Below, piece by piece: positions 46,501-58,600 of a stretch of 64,000 nucleotides of DNA. This stretch comes from Ulva prolifera (taxonomy: Eukaryota > Chlorophyta > Ulvophyceae > Ulvales > Ulvaceae): the NCBI GenBank assembly GCA_023078555.1, contig CM041203.1:825481-889480 (forward strand). The letters are read 5' to 3'. The notes below the pieces were generated by a model. It did not search any database and was not told the origin of the DNA. It saw only the letters and a program-made list of their open reading frames with translations. The stretch's first letter is position 1, and each line of letters starts with the position of its first letter. A program made the translations under genes and the position numbers.

Positions 46501-49500
46501 TAAGTGTGAGAGAACATCTCGCAGATCCATCCCATGATTTTGCTCCTGATCCAGAATCCAGGCCTCATGACTGGTGACGTCTTCAGCCAGTGCTGCATTC
46601 AGAACTTGAGCGTTCATCATCGTCCAGAGAGTTCTGTTGGGCAGTTGGTCACACTGTGCATCCAACAGCTGCAACGCTGGAAAAGTTGACCGTGCAAACA
46701 CAGCACACTGCACCTGCATCAATGCTGCATTCTGTAGGTCCTTACGCTGTTGCCATGGCGTACGCATAATTGTACACTCTCCGTCAGGGAAGCTGCATAG
46801 CCATGACCACACCTGTTGCTGGCAAGCTGACGAATCCTCAGGTTCATGAGTTGCAGCAAGTGCACCATAAGAACAGAAAATCGTAATATGCACGTCCATC
46901 CTTGCCCTGACAATCAGGCTGAGATCAACAGTGACCATTGAACGTGCAGCAATGGTGCCAGAAGTCGGAGATGCATTGATTTCAACTTTTGCTCTTGCGC
47001 CTGCGGGGTGTGCAGCGGCAGCATTGGCAGCCGACCGCAAGGGCACATTCAAGCCATCAATTTGAGCACTCAGGCGATATTGCACAGCGCCTCCAGAGCA
47101 GTTTGTGAGGTCAATTGAGGCGTTACTCTCCTTGCCGGCAGCGACAGTGCCGAAGTCGACTTTCTCAGGCCCAATCTTGAGCATAGCCTCGGCTGTTACC
47201 CCAGAAAGCTGCACCTGTAGTTCATCGTCATGCTGCCATGCACGGCTATCTCCGTGCTCCTTTGCCTCTTCAGAGAATGCCACGCATTCCTGCGTGGATG
47301 TGCCTCCTCGAAGTAGGCAAGAGGCGGTTGCGCTGTGTGATCCTGCTTCACACGGGGTGAACACGCATCGCAGAGTCTCACTGCCACACCCCTGCAGGAC
47401 TCCTGTGGCCGGCTCAATTCTAAACATCTGCTCGGCCTCGGGAGGTAGCAGCCATGCATATGCAACTGGCAAACGCGAGTGGTTCTTCAATGTCAGGTCA
47501 CGTCCACTGGATGCTCCAGGACACGTCGGCTTACACAGCAACCCTCCGCTCGGCTCCACGGTCACTGTCGTCATGTACCCCCGCCCCTCAAATGTCACAG
47601 TCGGAGATGCAGCTTCGCTGCCATTCAGGACAATGCAGACAGACCCTGACACCCGCTGGAGGTCGCCCGGTGAGAATTGCGCCGCCAGCACAAACGTCTT
47701 GCCAGGGGGCAGCACGCCTGCGATCGGCTGGACCACAAAGGCGGGCGGCAGCTGTGATGTTACAGCCCTGAACTGCACTGGGGTAGTTCCAGAGTTGATG
47801 AGGCTCAGTGTCGCATGGGACGCTCCCCCCAACTGGCATGGTGGGAAGCAGATCGCGGAAGTGGACAGCTCCACCTGTGGAGCCATGTTGACGCCATAGC
47901 CCAGCAAGCTATCGCCCTTGGCAATGAAAGATGTATAAAACGGCGGTGCCTCGCCCCCCTGCAAGTTCAGGTGGATGATACTCACGCAGACGTGGGACAG
48001 CACATGTGCCATCACTGAATGGAGCCAGAGGGCCAGACCTCCATGCAGAGCCTGAAATTCCTCATGTACTTCACAAACGCCACAATCTCGATGTTGTCGG
48101 TGATGTACTCGCCATCGCAAGGTGGCGTGAACGAAACGGACAATTCAACTGACTCGCCCGGTCCCACATCAAACGTTTCGGGAGTCACACGCCAGGCTGC
48201 CTCTCTCTTGCGGCTATCCCCAGGTGCAACACTGTTGGGAACGTGCACGCATGCAGTCACCACAAACGGCAGAGTGTTTGTCACGGAGAGGACTTGGGTC
48301 TGTGGCTCGAGTCCTGTTCTGGTCGAAGCAAACTCAAGAACACTGGAGCTCAAGCGGAGGGCTGAAGCAACGTCCTGTCCGTTGAAGATGACATCCCAGC
48401 TGTGGAATCCAAATACGCTTGGCGGAATCGTGGCGCAAGGGGTGTTCGGGTAATGGCTTGCCTCTGCCTGGGCAGGGGGGAGGAGCAGGCCCCCTTCACC
48501 TGTGCGGCGAAGAAAGGCGTCTACGTGATCGATCAAGAGTGGCGGAGGTCGTGCTGCTGCCGTGTAGCCTGTCCCAATCAGGTCAATGTCAAGAGGCTCT
48601 GTGTTTGCAAGAATGACACTCAAGCGCTTCCAGTAGTTGCAGGCATACACTGGAACAAAAGTCACAACACACTGCACAGACATGTAAGGCCGCAGCACTC
48701 CAATTGCAGGGACAACAGTGAAAACGCCATGGCCGGGTGTCAGAGTTGTGAATGGGACATTCACACTCGATTGATTTTCAAGGACAAACACCTGCACGAA
48801 CGGAAGCTGCGCTGGTGTACCACACACACCCTTGCCTTCATGTCTACTGATCGCCTGATGGGCATGACTTAAAGCGGACTCCCACACCACACAAAGATGA
48901 CACACCTTCCGCATGCTGTTTCCTACCAAGATATCCCCGAAGCCAAGCGAGCTGTCTGTAAGCGCAACAGTTGCGCCGAGTGCAGAGCCACTCTGTTTCA
49001 GGGTCACCATGTTACCCCCTGGCGTCTTGATGCTGTAGTGCACAGCTGAGGCGGCTCCTAGGAAGCGTGGGTTGTATAAAAGCTTCAGGTCCACCCCTTT
49101 GCCAGGAGGTATGCAGCCACTGACAGGTATCAAACGGAAGACCTGGTCATCTGTCGGGAGATCGTCTGTGACAGTGAAATTCGCAGGAACTAAGGACTGA
49201 TTCAGCAGCGTCACAGAGCTGGAAGCATTGGCACCAACAAGGACCTGCCCATGATCCACAGTTGCTGGCTCAACAGAGAGGTATGGGTACTTCCCAATCG
49301 CTGTAACTCTCATGATTGAGCTAGATCCTGTTGAAAGAGAGCAAATTGCAGAGCCAGTAAACACTGCTGCTTCAGATGGGACAAAGCTGGCATCAAATGC
49401 ACATGTTTGTCCAGGTTGCAGGTCTTCACAGGCAAGTGGATGCACGGAGAATAGCGAGGGCATTTTCCATGCCATAGATACAGGGAGATCTCCGACATTG

Positions 49501-50671
49501 TGGACATAAAACTTGTTAATCATCACCTGCATCATGCAGCATGGCTTCCAGTCAGCGACCGTGGTGCGAACTGCATGTTCCGGAATCTGAGTGGCCGTTG
49601 TTGCTGTACGTTGGTTGATTTGAGTGGTTGCTCTGCCATACAATGGCCCGAGCTATTGTAAATGGGCTTCCAAAGAATCTGAGTGGCCATGTAGGTGGGG
49701 ACATGCATGTCCGAACATCGTCTAGCATGGGCAACAAAGGTGGTGCTGGCACCAGCACCGGTCTAGCTACACTGAACATTCAGACGAGTAAAATTTTAAA
49801 ACAGAATACCTCATTCACAGCGCAGAAGCCAAAGTCCAGTTGCACAGGCATTTCCACTCTTGCCTGTGGAATATACGCCGCGATAGGCACCGATATAGTC
49901 CCATCCTCTGTGATCAGCTGGACTTCATCACTGCAAGCATTGGCACGTCAGCACGCAGGTAGATGGTGGTCCTATCACCCAGCGTGATTGGTAATTTGAC
50001 GATGTCGATCTCGATGTTGCAGAGCCCTGCCGCAACCTACCTATACGGTAGTTGCTTGACTGGTCTGAATGTGATCTCTAGAGGGATGGACATGCCCGCC
50101 ATCAGTTTAACAGGCTCAGGAAACGACATAGTGAAGTACTTGCTTTGCGGCAGCTTGTAATTGAACCTGACCGTATGATCAGAAACATTTTGAACCACCA
50201 GAGTACGATGGTATTCGCCGCCTGCCTCCCATCCGCTCCAGATAACATGATCAGGGCAATCCAGGCCAAACCTGCACCTTGCAGCACCTGATTGGACACC
50301 ACTCAGACTACATGGCAGCTGGCTGGCTGCCACCAGCACAAGAGTCGGCCTACTTCAAGTGATTCTCAAATCACGTTATCATTAAGCAGCATACAAGAGC
50401 TGCCTGTCGCTTCGGGTGAGGTTGCGGTGGCACAGCGGTTCCGGTGATGATGCTACCATCTGCGCTAGATTAAAGAAATGTGACAAGAACTTGAAATGTA
50501 CGAGCGCATCGAGAATCCAGAATTCATATCCCCAGTGGAGGTGCAGGTAAGCGGTCCGTTTGTCTCATCATGAAGCTGGACAGGAGTGCGTGCCGCAACC
50601 CAACCTCCCGTGGCCAAGCGTCGAACGAAGTTGCCCTGAATGAATTGATCTCTGCTCTGTGATGCAACCAT
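43591..50671 (-). CDS. CFAP65: Cilia- and flagella-associated protein 65
   Basis: A large multi-exon gene. Early exons are certain by phase: 50671-50502, 50271-50041, 49930-49810, 49526-48906, 48791-48039, then 47958-46431. Later ones lie near 46110-45940, 45640-45300, 45200-44650 and 44120-43591. It encodes a protein with repeated MSP/ASH beta domains, as in HYDIN-type axonemal proteins. The first domain reads WSGWEAGGEYHRTLVVQN and ITFRPVKQLPY; later come FGFHSWDVIFNGQDVASALR, LENWVEPSRPRNEEEKLAEF and AKIFQYHPHSGTLQPGE, all CFAP65 hallmarks. The protein acts in the motile axoneme (central apparatus region). The C-terminal exon is Ala/Pro/Glu-rich and poorly conserved. The exon around 46110-46390 is unresolved. 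Confidence 0.92.
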
Positions 50672-51751
50672 TCGCGCATTGAAACTCGTGTGTACAGTGC
50701 CGGCACTTAAGACGCAGCACTGCACAATGCATACTGGCCACGCACAAGCTCCCGCGACGGACCTCAAGGGCTATCATCTGTCTTGTGACCGACACCTCAG
50801 GCAGCACTCCAGCGTCTTCTGCATGCACCGGAAGGGCGTGCTCCATGTACAGGCGTCATCTTGCAGCTGACCCCCGGCATCATTCTTCTGACAGAGCATG
50901 ACCCTACAGTTCAGTGGCTCTGCCTGTGCCTACCTGCTCCTGCCATGATACCTGCGGTCGGGTTCCCGGCTGGGGCAAGTGCCTGGGAAGCTGAGCATCA
51001 TGGTGCATGGGGCAGCTGAGGTACACATGCGTGTACATCATGATGGAATGTTAGCAGGGGGAATGTAGAGCATTGAGTTGCGCAAGTCGGGATGCTCATG
51101 ACAGGGGGGTTGGGCCATCTTTTATTGCTTTGTTGGCGCTGTATCCTGGTGGTGCCTGTAGCTGCGCTTCTTTGTTCGGTCGTTCGGGCATTGGGCGTGT
51201 ATACCACATGCAGCGCCACTTGCTTCTCTGCCTTTGTCCTGATAGCACAGCTAGCACGGCCACTGCTTCCTGTGTCGCAATGCTGCGGCAAGACCTGGGA
51301 CTTGAGCCTGGAACTTGACTTGACGGACGGGCCCCCAAAATTTGACGGGCCCCCAAAAGCCACACTGGGACATGTCATCAGTGCACTAACATGCAGACGG
51401 AAGACCAAAATGACCGGGTGGCTCCATGACCTTGGCAACATGTTGCGGCACTGATGCCACAGGCATGTGCGGCAGGACCGACGCTAGTGTGGGAACACAC
51501 TTCACAGCATGGCAAGTTCAAGTGTTGACTTTGAGAGCTGCGACCTATTGACATTGTGTACATGCATGATCCTGATACGGCCATCAGCCAGTCACTGGCT
51601 GCGTCTGACTCAAACAGTGCCAAATTGATCACATTGCGTTGTCGACCTATCGAAATTACCCTGCTGGCACAGCTCGGTGCGGGTGGTGAGGCCTGGACAC
51701 TGTGGTCAGAGGTGTGAACAGCGGCACACAGCTGTGGTGTGCAAAATAACG

Positions 51752-51781
51752 TAAATCTGAATTTGCTTGGCCGTATCCGTG
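51752..51781 (+). repeat. Dispersed 30-bp repeat, diverged copy 3
   Basis: Shares TAAATCTGAATTT and GCCGTATCC with the other copies, with several changes between and after. Confidence 0.6.
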
Positions 51782-52523
51782 AGAGGACATTGCCAACTCC
51801 GAGTGAACGTGTGCCATAAGGTCAAAGGCCGCAAGGCGGGCAGCACAGCAAAAACAGCGAGCACCATAACTGTGGTGTGCGTTGGTGCTTGGCCGCCCAA
51901 ACCGTGCATGCGTTGGTGTTTGCTGGGACGGTGGGACAGTGCATGCAGGTGTGGGTGAGTGTATGCGCGTGCGAGTATGTGGCCCGGGCGCGGGTATGTG
52001 GAGGTGCTTGTCTGTGTTACAAGAATAATGGCGGCGAGGCGGGCAGCACCACGAAACCCGCGAGCATTGCACGAACGCACCCACCAAGCCAGCCCAACAC
52101 ACCCACGCCACAGCCGCGACCAGCGCACTCACAACCCTGTAGCGCCCCCGACAACCGAAGCAAACACCTAGACCGCCACAAACACCACCCCCCACCACCC
52201 CACACACCCCCACCCAAACACATGCACCCATCCCGAACATCCAGCGGGTGTGTGGAGGTGCTCTTCTGTGTACGTGCGCAGCATGTTGATGGACAGCCAT
52301 GCCTAGGTGTTATTCTGTGAGGTGTGATGGTGGTGGCTTGTGTGTGGTCCTAGTGTTGTCGCTTGCGGGGCCATCGCCTGGAGCGCCGGAGGCCGATTCA
52401 TCCGCCGATGCCGCAACAGCTGGGCAGCGCGCCCTGTGGAGCGACCCGCGCCGGACGCCGCGCGGACTGATGCGCCGGATGCGGGGGAGGGTTGCGAGGT
52501 GGCCAGGGTGCTGTAAACTAAAG

Positions 52524-52553
52524 TAAATCTGAATTTACGGAGCCGTATCCTAT
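52524..52553 (+). repeat. Dispersed 30-bp repeat, copy 2
   Basis: Matches 31992-32021 at 29 of 30 bases. No target-site duplication is evident here. Confidence 0.8.
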
Positions 52554-53369
52554 TGGTCATTGACAGCTCCGTTAACGGGACCACATATGCTGTAGGGCCT
52601 GGAAATGGATTCCGAAAACCGGTTGCATGCCCGGTCTCTGTCCTTTGTAAGGCCATATACATAGCTGCGGTGCTATGGCTGGGCGATTGGGTGGTGCATT
52701 GCGCACCCGGCCTGGCTCATGGCTTTGGGCGCCAAGAGCTGCAAGATTGTGTGCATGGGAAGCCATGACGGTGCAACGCGGGCACGCGAGCTTCGTACAC
52801 TCCGGTCCAGTGCCGCTGATCGCGCACCATCGGGGTAACTGTGTACGATGCAATGACGATCACCATTCGCAAAGCAGCACACTTGAGGTCAGAATGGGCT
52901 GTTCTATGGCGTGTGCCATCTCGACGCATTTCTGTTGCGTCACTATCGCGAGAGCGTAATAAGCAAGATTCATCTCCACTCGCCTGTCCTGCGTGCATGC
53001 ACAGTCGGCGACATGACCAGGACGGGTCATCAGACTGCTAATACTACATGGTGCCGCTTGGAGGAATTGATGTACAAGAACCGTTCAGCCGGTCTCTCAA
53101 TTGAAAGCTCCACGGGAGATGATCAATGAAGATGGTACATCGTACGTGTGCTTGCGATGAGCAACATTCCATACGTAGTCTCCGTAGATTTGAGGGATGA
53201 TGCTGAGACTAGAATAAGGCCATGGGGACCAAATGTTCAGGTAGATCTATTCGCATTGTCACCTAGTGTTGTCCCTGGCGCAAGTCCTGACCATCATCGC
53301 ATGCTCTGGAGACTTGCTCCACGAACATCTTGTTTCTTTGTCGGCGGATATTGTTGATCTGTAGGGGCC

Positions 53370-55169
53370 ATGTTTCGCTGCTCCACCCTTGCCGTGGTGA
53401 TCACTATTTGGGGTTACGCTCTATGTGCTTCGCTGCCAGCGTTGGCCCTGAGCAGCCCGGACTACTCCATTTACCACACAGAGTACGCAGCAACTGAGGG
53501 ACAACGTTCAGAAGCCTCGTATGAAGGCGTGGGCCATCTTGCTTCTCAGTCATTGTGGCTCAGTGAACCATTGATACAGGAAAGACCTGATCTCTGAGAT
53601 CCGACGAGCTGTTGAACAGGCGCCCCACATGGAGCTGGAAATGCAATCACATACGACCACAGACAACTACACAGCAGAGCTACCTGTGGTAACAGTAAGT
53701 CCTGTTGCACAATGTGAGCATGAGAGGCTGCGAGTTCTACTTGTGTTCGGCGAACATGCTCGTGAGTTTATCAGCTCCGAGCTGGGGCTATACTTCACTG
53801 CGCTCCTTGGCAATCTTGAACAAGCTGTACTCCATTTCGCAGGGCGGAATTGGGGTACAGGTGACGCCAGTGAGGCACAAGAGCTGCTCACAATGCTACA
53901 GTCATGTGTCTCCCTGAAGGTGCGGTCGCCTTCATGTACAGCACCGCCCTGAAGCCTCACCCAGGCGTTGTGCTGAAGCGTAATGGGTGTGCATGTGGAC
54001 ATGACTCCTCCGCAACACATAGCTGTGTAGGTAATTCCGATCGAGAATCGCGCTGGGAGGCAGCTGATAGAACGCTCTGGAGATCTATGCGAGCGAAAAA
54101 ACGGGAATGGTGTTGATCCCAACCGCAACTGGGCGATTGACTGGGGTAAACGTGAGAAGGATTACTTACCCTATGAGGAGAACGCGGGTAAGCACGCGTT
54201 CAGTGAGCCAGAGCCATTCTTGCTGAAGGAGATTGTGCACAGCTTTCAGCCACACATATGGGTCAACATTCACACAGGTGCGCCGAACTAGATGACTTGC
54301 TTGCATCAGATCACACATCATCCAGTGGCGACACAAATCAGCCATCAGATTAACATGGCAGAAGCATACACCTCCGCTTGCGGAAGGATAATTTCCAAGG
54401 CTGTACTCCTCCAACAGAGAGCTGCTTGACGCAGTCTGTATGTTTATGATGCTATGCTCATGTTGCCTGGTTGGCTGATCAAGTGGCGGGTCCCCAATCT
54501 TCAGCATAAGTCACATCTACCAATCGTTGGATAATGAGTTTGCAATTTGTTACAAACTGACGTGGTGCAGGCATGGAGGGTCTGTTCATGCCTTTCGATC
54601 ACCAGGCTCACATTCCAGATGATGAGTCAAGTCAGCACACACTCAAGTTGCTGAACCGCTTGAATGAGGGACCTTGTAATGGGAGTTGTGCTGTGGGGAG
54701 TGGCGGACAGCAGGTGGGCTACTTAGCGCACGGGACTGCCACAGATTATGTCTACCTCGAGGGAGGCGCCAGGATTGCCATGACATGGGAGATCTATGGT
54801 GATACAACAGCAACTTATGCGGATTGCTTCAAAGCTTTCAATCCAATCACAAGCGAAGCTTTCCATGCGCTTTTGAGCACTTGGTCCAATGCAGTCTTGG
54901 ACATGTTGCTGATGGTCAGAGATCACCCAGACTTCGCTGCCTTTCGTTCGTTGAAAGCTTCCAATGCAAAAAGTGCCGACAAGAGCTACCTAGCCGGCAA
55001 TTTCTCATCGCAACCGAATGGGCAGCTGTCAACAACTGCGCCAACAGCAGTGCAGTATGTCTGGTTAGTGGGGGTCATCACATCGTTTGGCAGCCTAGCA
55101 TACATATTGCTGCGGTCAGCAAATGTGGCATCGCGAAGCAGGAAACATTATGTTGAAAGATCTGTGTGA
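53370..55169 (+). CDS. M14 metallocarboxypeptidase, membrane-anchored
   Basis: Four exons (53370-53482, 53580-53919, 54031-54277, 54571-55169) give 432 residues. The N-terminus is a signal peptide (about 26 residues, ending ASLPALA), and a hydrophobic stretch near residues 394-415 followed by basic residues makes a C-terminal anchor, so the enzyme is probably lumenal or extracellular. It matches the plant carboxypeptidase family of Arabidopsis At5g42320. The zinc site is GEHAREFISSE (HxxE) plus His in VNIHTGMEGLFMP. Substrate-binding residues lie in CERKNGNGVDPNRNW, and the catalytic Glu in MTWEIYGD. The usual GVDLNRNW reads GVDPNRNW. It removes C-terminal residues from peptides; specificity cannot be told. 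All junctions are in phase. Confidence 0.93.
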
Positions 55170-55480
55170 TTCCATCACGTAGCTCGTTGATGTAGACACA
55201 GTTTTCATGCACAGGTGGGCCCCTGTCTCATGTGTTATGAGGCGCTGGGACAAAAACGGCCATTGGTTCTCGCGACGTGGCGTTCTTCATGCATAGAGGG
55301 ATGAGGGAGGGGCGGGGGGGATGGAATAGGGCGGGGGCGGCAGGTTCCCCCCGCGAAGCTCTCGACGGGCTCCTCTTTCCGATGTACGCTTGTGCTGCAC
55401 AGCAAGTACTTGTGTGTAGGAGTGCGTCTAATCGATGGCGGGTGATTGTCTTGCTCCGTAGTGTTGAATCGACTTACACG

Positions 55481-55485
55481 TGTAA
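55481..55485 (+). promoter_or_regulatory. Candidate UGUAA signal
   Basis: TGTAA 312 bases after the M14 stop and 158 bases before the RPGRIP1L start; assignment is tentative. Confidence 0.35.
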
Positions 55486-55642
55486 ACCACGGTTCCTGCA
55501 TGGCTCCGCAGTCGCGCGTAGGTCTGAATGGACTCGCTTTCCTAACGCCAGAAAGCTTCGTAAGCATTTCTGACGGATGAAAGAGTGCGCTTAAAAAATA
55601 ACCTGCCAGCGTGACTACATCAGATACTGGCGAGCACACAAC

Positions 55643-58600
55643 ATGTCGATCAAAGCTGTGCGCACTGGAGGCTCGCGTGGCCTGCAAGGGCTCACAGCTA
55701 CGCAGACAAGTGGTAGATCTGGAGCGAAATCCTCCTTCTCGGCGGGCTTGCAGCGGCCTGTTGGCAGTGAAAGGGCAAGGTCCTGGTATTGTGCAAGTGG
55801 GCCATCCCCATCACACATTGATTGCACCGGATTCGCAGATGTCCATCCTTGCAGGATCAGGAAGACAAGATGCTTACCATGCAGCAGGAGCTCCACTCGC
55901 TGAAGCAAGCACTGGTTGACAAGGACCAGAATGTGAAACAGTGCGCACCGCTACCGCTGCAAGCTGACATGTGTTAGGCGATCAAGATTGTGTGGTCCGC
56001 ACCTGGATCTCATCATTTTAGACTTGGATGCGCTGGAAGATGTTGATGCGTCATGCTGTGTGATGTACTGTTTGTCAGTATTCATCCAGTGCTTGCTCGT
56101 TGGATTGCTTGCTCGATGAAATGAAGATCAGAATTCAATGATACGCCAATGTCCGTCAGCATCCAACGACCCTCCACACCTTTGCTCTGATTTCAACAAA
56201 CTCCACAGTGTCGCAGTATCAGCATCTGATTGTAAGCATACTCTTTGATGACGGTCTGCATAGGCTTCACCATGCACAGAATAGGAGCACAAGCAGATAT
56301 CCTGGCGCTTCTGGTCTCAGCAAGAAACAAACTTCAAGCAAGCGCATGGAGTGAGAAATATAAACCACTGTGCATGAAGGTTGACGGCCCAGGTCCAGCG
56401 AACAGAGGAGGCAGCGAAACGGGCGTTGGTGATGCAGCACCAACCGGACGAACATGGTAACCTGATGCCAAAGGCCCAGACTAAGCGACTTCTTACTGCG
56501 AAACGGATTTTGGAGCTGGAGCAGGAAGTTTCGCGGCTTTCCAGTGACAACCGAGATCTCGCCAACAAATCCATGAGGTAAGCACTCGCTGGCAGTGTGA
56601 CACTGACCTGGGCAGTGTGCTCAGCTTGCCGAATGTCTCTCACATCTGGTAGATGTGAAATGAGTATGATTGTGCCTGTCCATGTGGCCAGTCGAGTGTA
56701 GGCCTTGCCATGAAAACACAAGGCCAAGTTTGGCTGCAGGCTGCACACTGAGCTGAAGGGGCAGAAGAACAAAGCTCTGGAGGCCAAAAACAGACTAGAC
56801 GTGGCTTTGAAAGATGTTCGGAGGCTGAATCGGAGAATCGGGGAGCTGGAGCAGCAGGCTAAGCTGCGCAGCACCAGCAACGCTTTGGCGCTGTCGCGGC
56901 GTAGCATGGGCGATGGCATGCATGAACTGGAGAATGCGAAACAAGAGATCGCCGAGCTGACAGCAAAGTTGGCAGACACCAAAGAGCAGCTCCAGGACGC
57001 ATCGGGCAATCAGGCGAGCCTTCATGCTTGAATGTGTATTGCACTTTGGCCCATGTGCATTTGGCATTGTAATAAAAGTCACAACAGTTGCTCGATTGCA
57101 GAACTACGAGCTTCAGCAGCTGAGGCAGGCACTAGATACTGCAAATGAACAGCTAGAGGCATTCTACAGCCAGGGAGCTCAACTGAACGCGCAGCCTGCA
57201 TATCCGCATAGCGTGTGGGTACTACAAGACTGGGACGACAAAGAGAATGGTGTCACCAGGCTGCATGATCCTGAGACACGGCTTTTGTTTTCTCAATCAG
57301 GCCCTTTCAGTGATTGGCCCTCAGTTGTTGGGCGACTAGACGTGACCAACAAGGTTGCTTCTGCTAACATTGTTGTGCGTGCACTGGATGATCTAAACAG
57401 CGCCCGCAAAACTGGTCAGCTTGACAGGTAAGTTCCTTACACGTTAGAGCTGGCATGGGATCACCAAGAGACTGCTTTTCTCAACCGGAATACATCTCTG
57501 CAGGACCTTGCATGGACCTCAAAACCCCGCCGACGCTTCAATGGACTTTGATACAGGTCTGGAGCTGCTGAATCAGGCCATCAGCAGCTCAGTGTCAAGT
57601 CCCTGGTCTGCAGCTGATTCCCAGGCAGCCTGCGTTGAGCTAATGGCTTGCTTTGGGTTCAGCGAGCATCAGCGCATGCCAATATCACACTTTGAGACGC
57701 AGCTGAGGGCAACCCTGCAGCTTCACGAGGCTCTTGCCCAGGGCCGCCTGCGCGTCCACGATCGAGAGCTGCACGTGTGACTTCTGCGGTCCCAGACGTG
57801 GCACTGTGAAGTGCTTGCGTGAGATTGCCATACTTTCGATTACCTCCCTGTTGCAGGGACTGCTACTTGAGCAAGCCAAGACAAGGCGGGACGACCTCAA
57901 AAGCTTGCTAGACGGGGAGATACAGCCAGGCTCGTCCCACCTTGACTGGAAGGACGTGTACCGGCGCCTACAATGTGAGCTTGCAGTGCGACAAGAAGCT
58001 ATGCAGATCCTAAAGCTCATGCTTTTGCACTGGTGCAGCCCCAATGGCAAGACGATTCCGGTGGCCAACGTTTTCAACATGCTCCGCTTGGTAACCATTA
58101 GGCATGGTTTGCCAACTCCCTTGGTGAGGACAACCACAGAAACGCCTCTGCGTCATGTTGACTGTTCTTCACTATGTTAATTGGAGCTCGTGGCGGGACT
58201 TCTTCATATGTTCTCTAGGGTATGGTTGGTGCAGGCTGAGCAGCAACTGTCTTCTATCCCCACCATCAGTCGCAGTGGCAGCTCTTTCAGTCAAGGAGCT
58301 ATCACTTCTACGCAGGCCACTATTGAAAGGCAGCTCAAGGCCATCAACAACCTGGCTGCTGACATAGGCAAACTCCACAGTGACTCTGACCTCTCAGTCG
58401 AGCAGCGAGACCAGGATTCGGACCTGCGCTTGCTTCAGACGGCAACCGGGGACCGCAACAGTATTATCAGCAGAATTTCGCAGCGGTCTGCCAGGTGTTT
58501 CCAGCAGTACAGAGATGCTCGTGGTAACCTGGAGGCTCTCAAGGAGAAGCACAAGGCACGTGTCGTACTCGAGGTCGTTGCATTTGAGTGAGGCAGGTGA

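Larger units (their letters stand above)
50672..53369. other. Gene-poor gap with diverged repeats
   Basis: No gene is seen between the divergent CFAP65 and M14 genes. Contents include a 17-base GACGGGCCCCCAAAA-type duplication near 51327-51360, two copies of the 30-bp dispersed repeat (51752-51781 and 52524-52553), and a degenerate duplicated block (51820-52020 compared with 52025-52275) rich in GGCGGGCAGCAC and GGAGGTGCT. Most ORFs here are low-complexity shadows. Confidence 0.55.
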
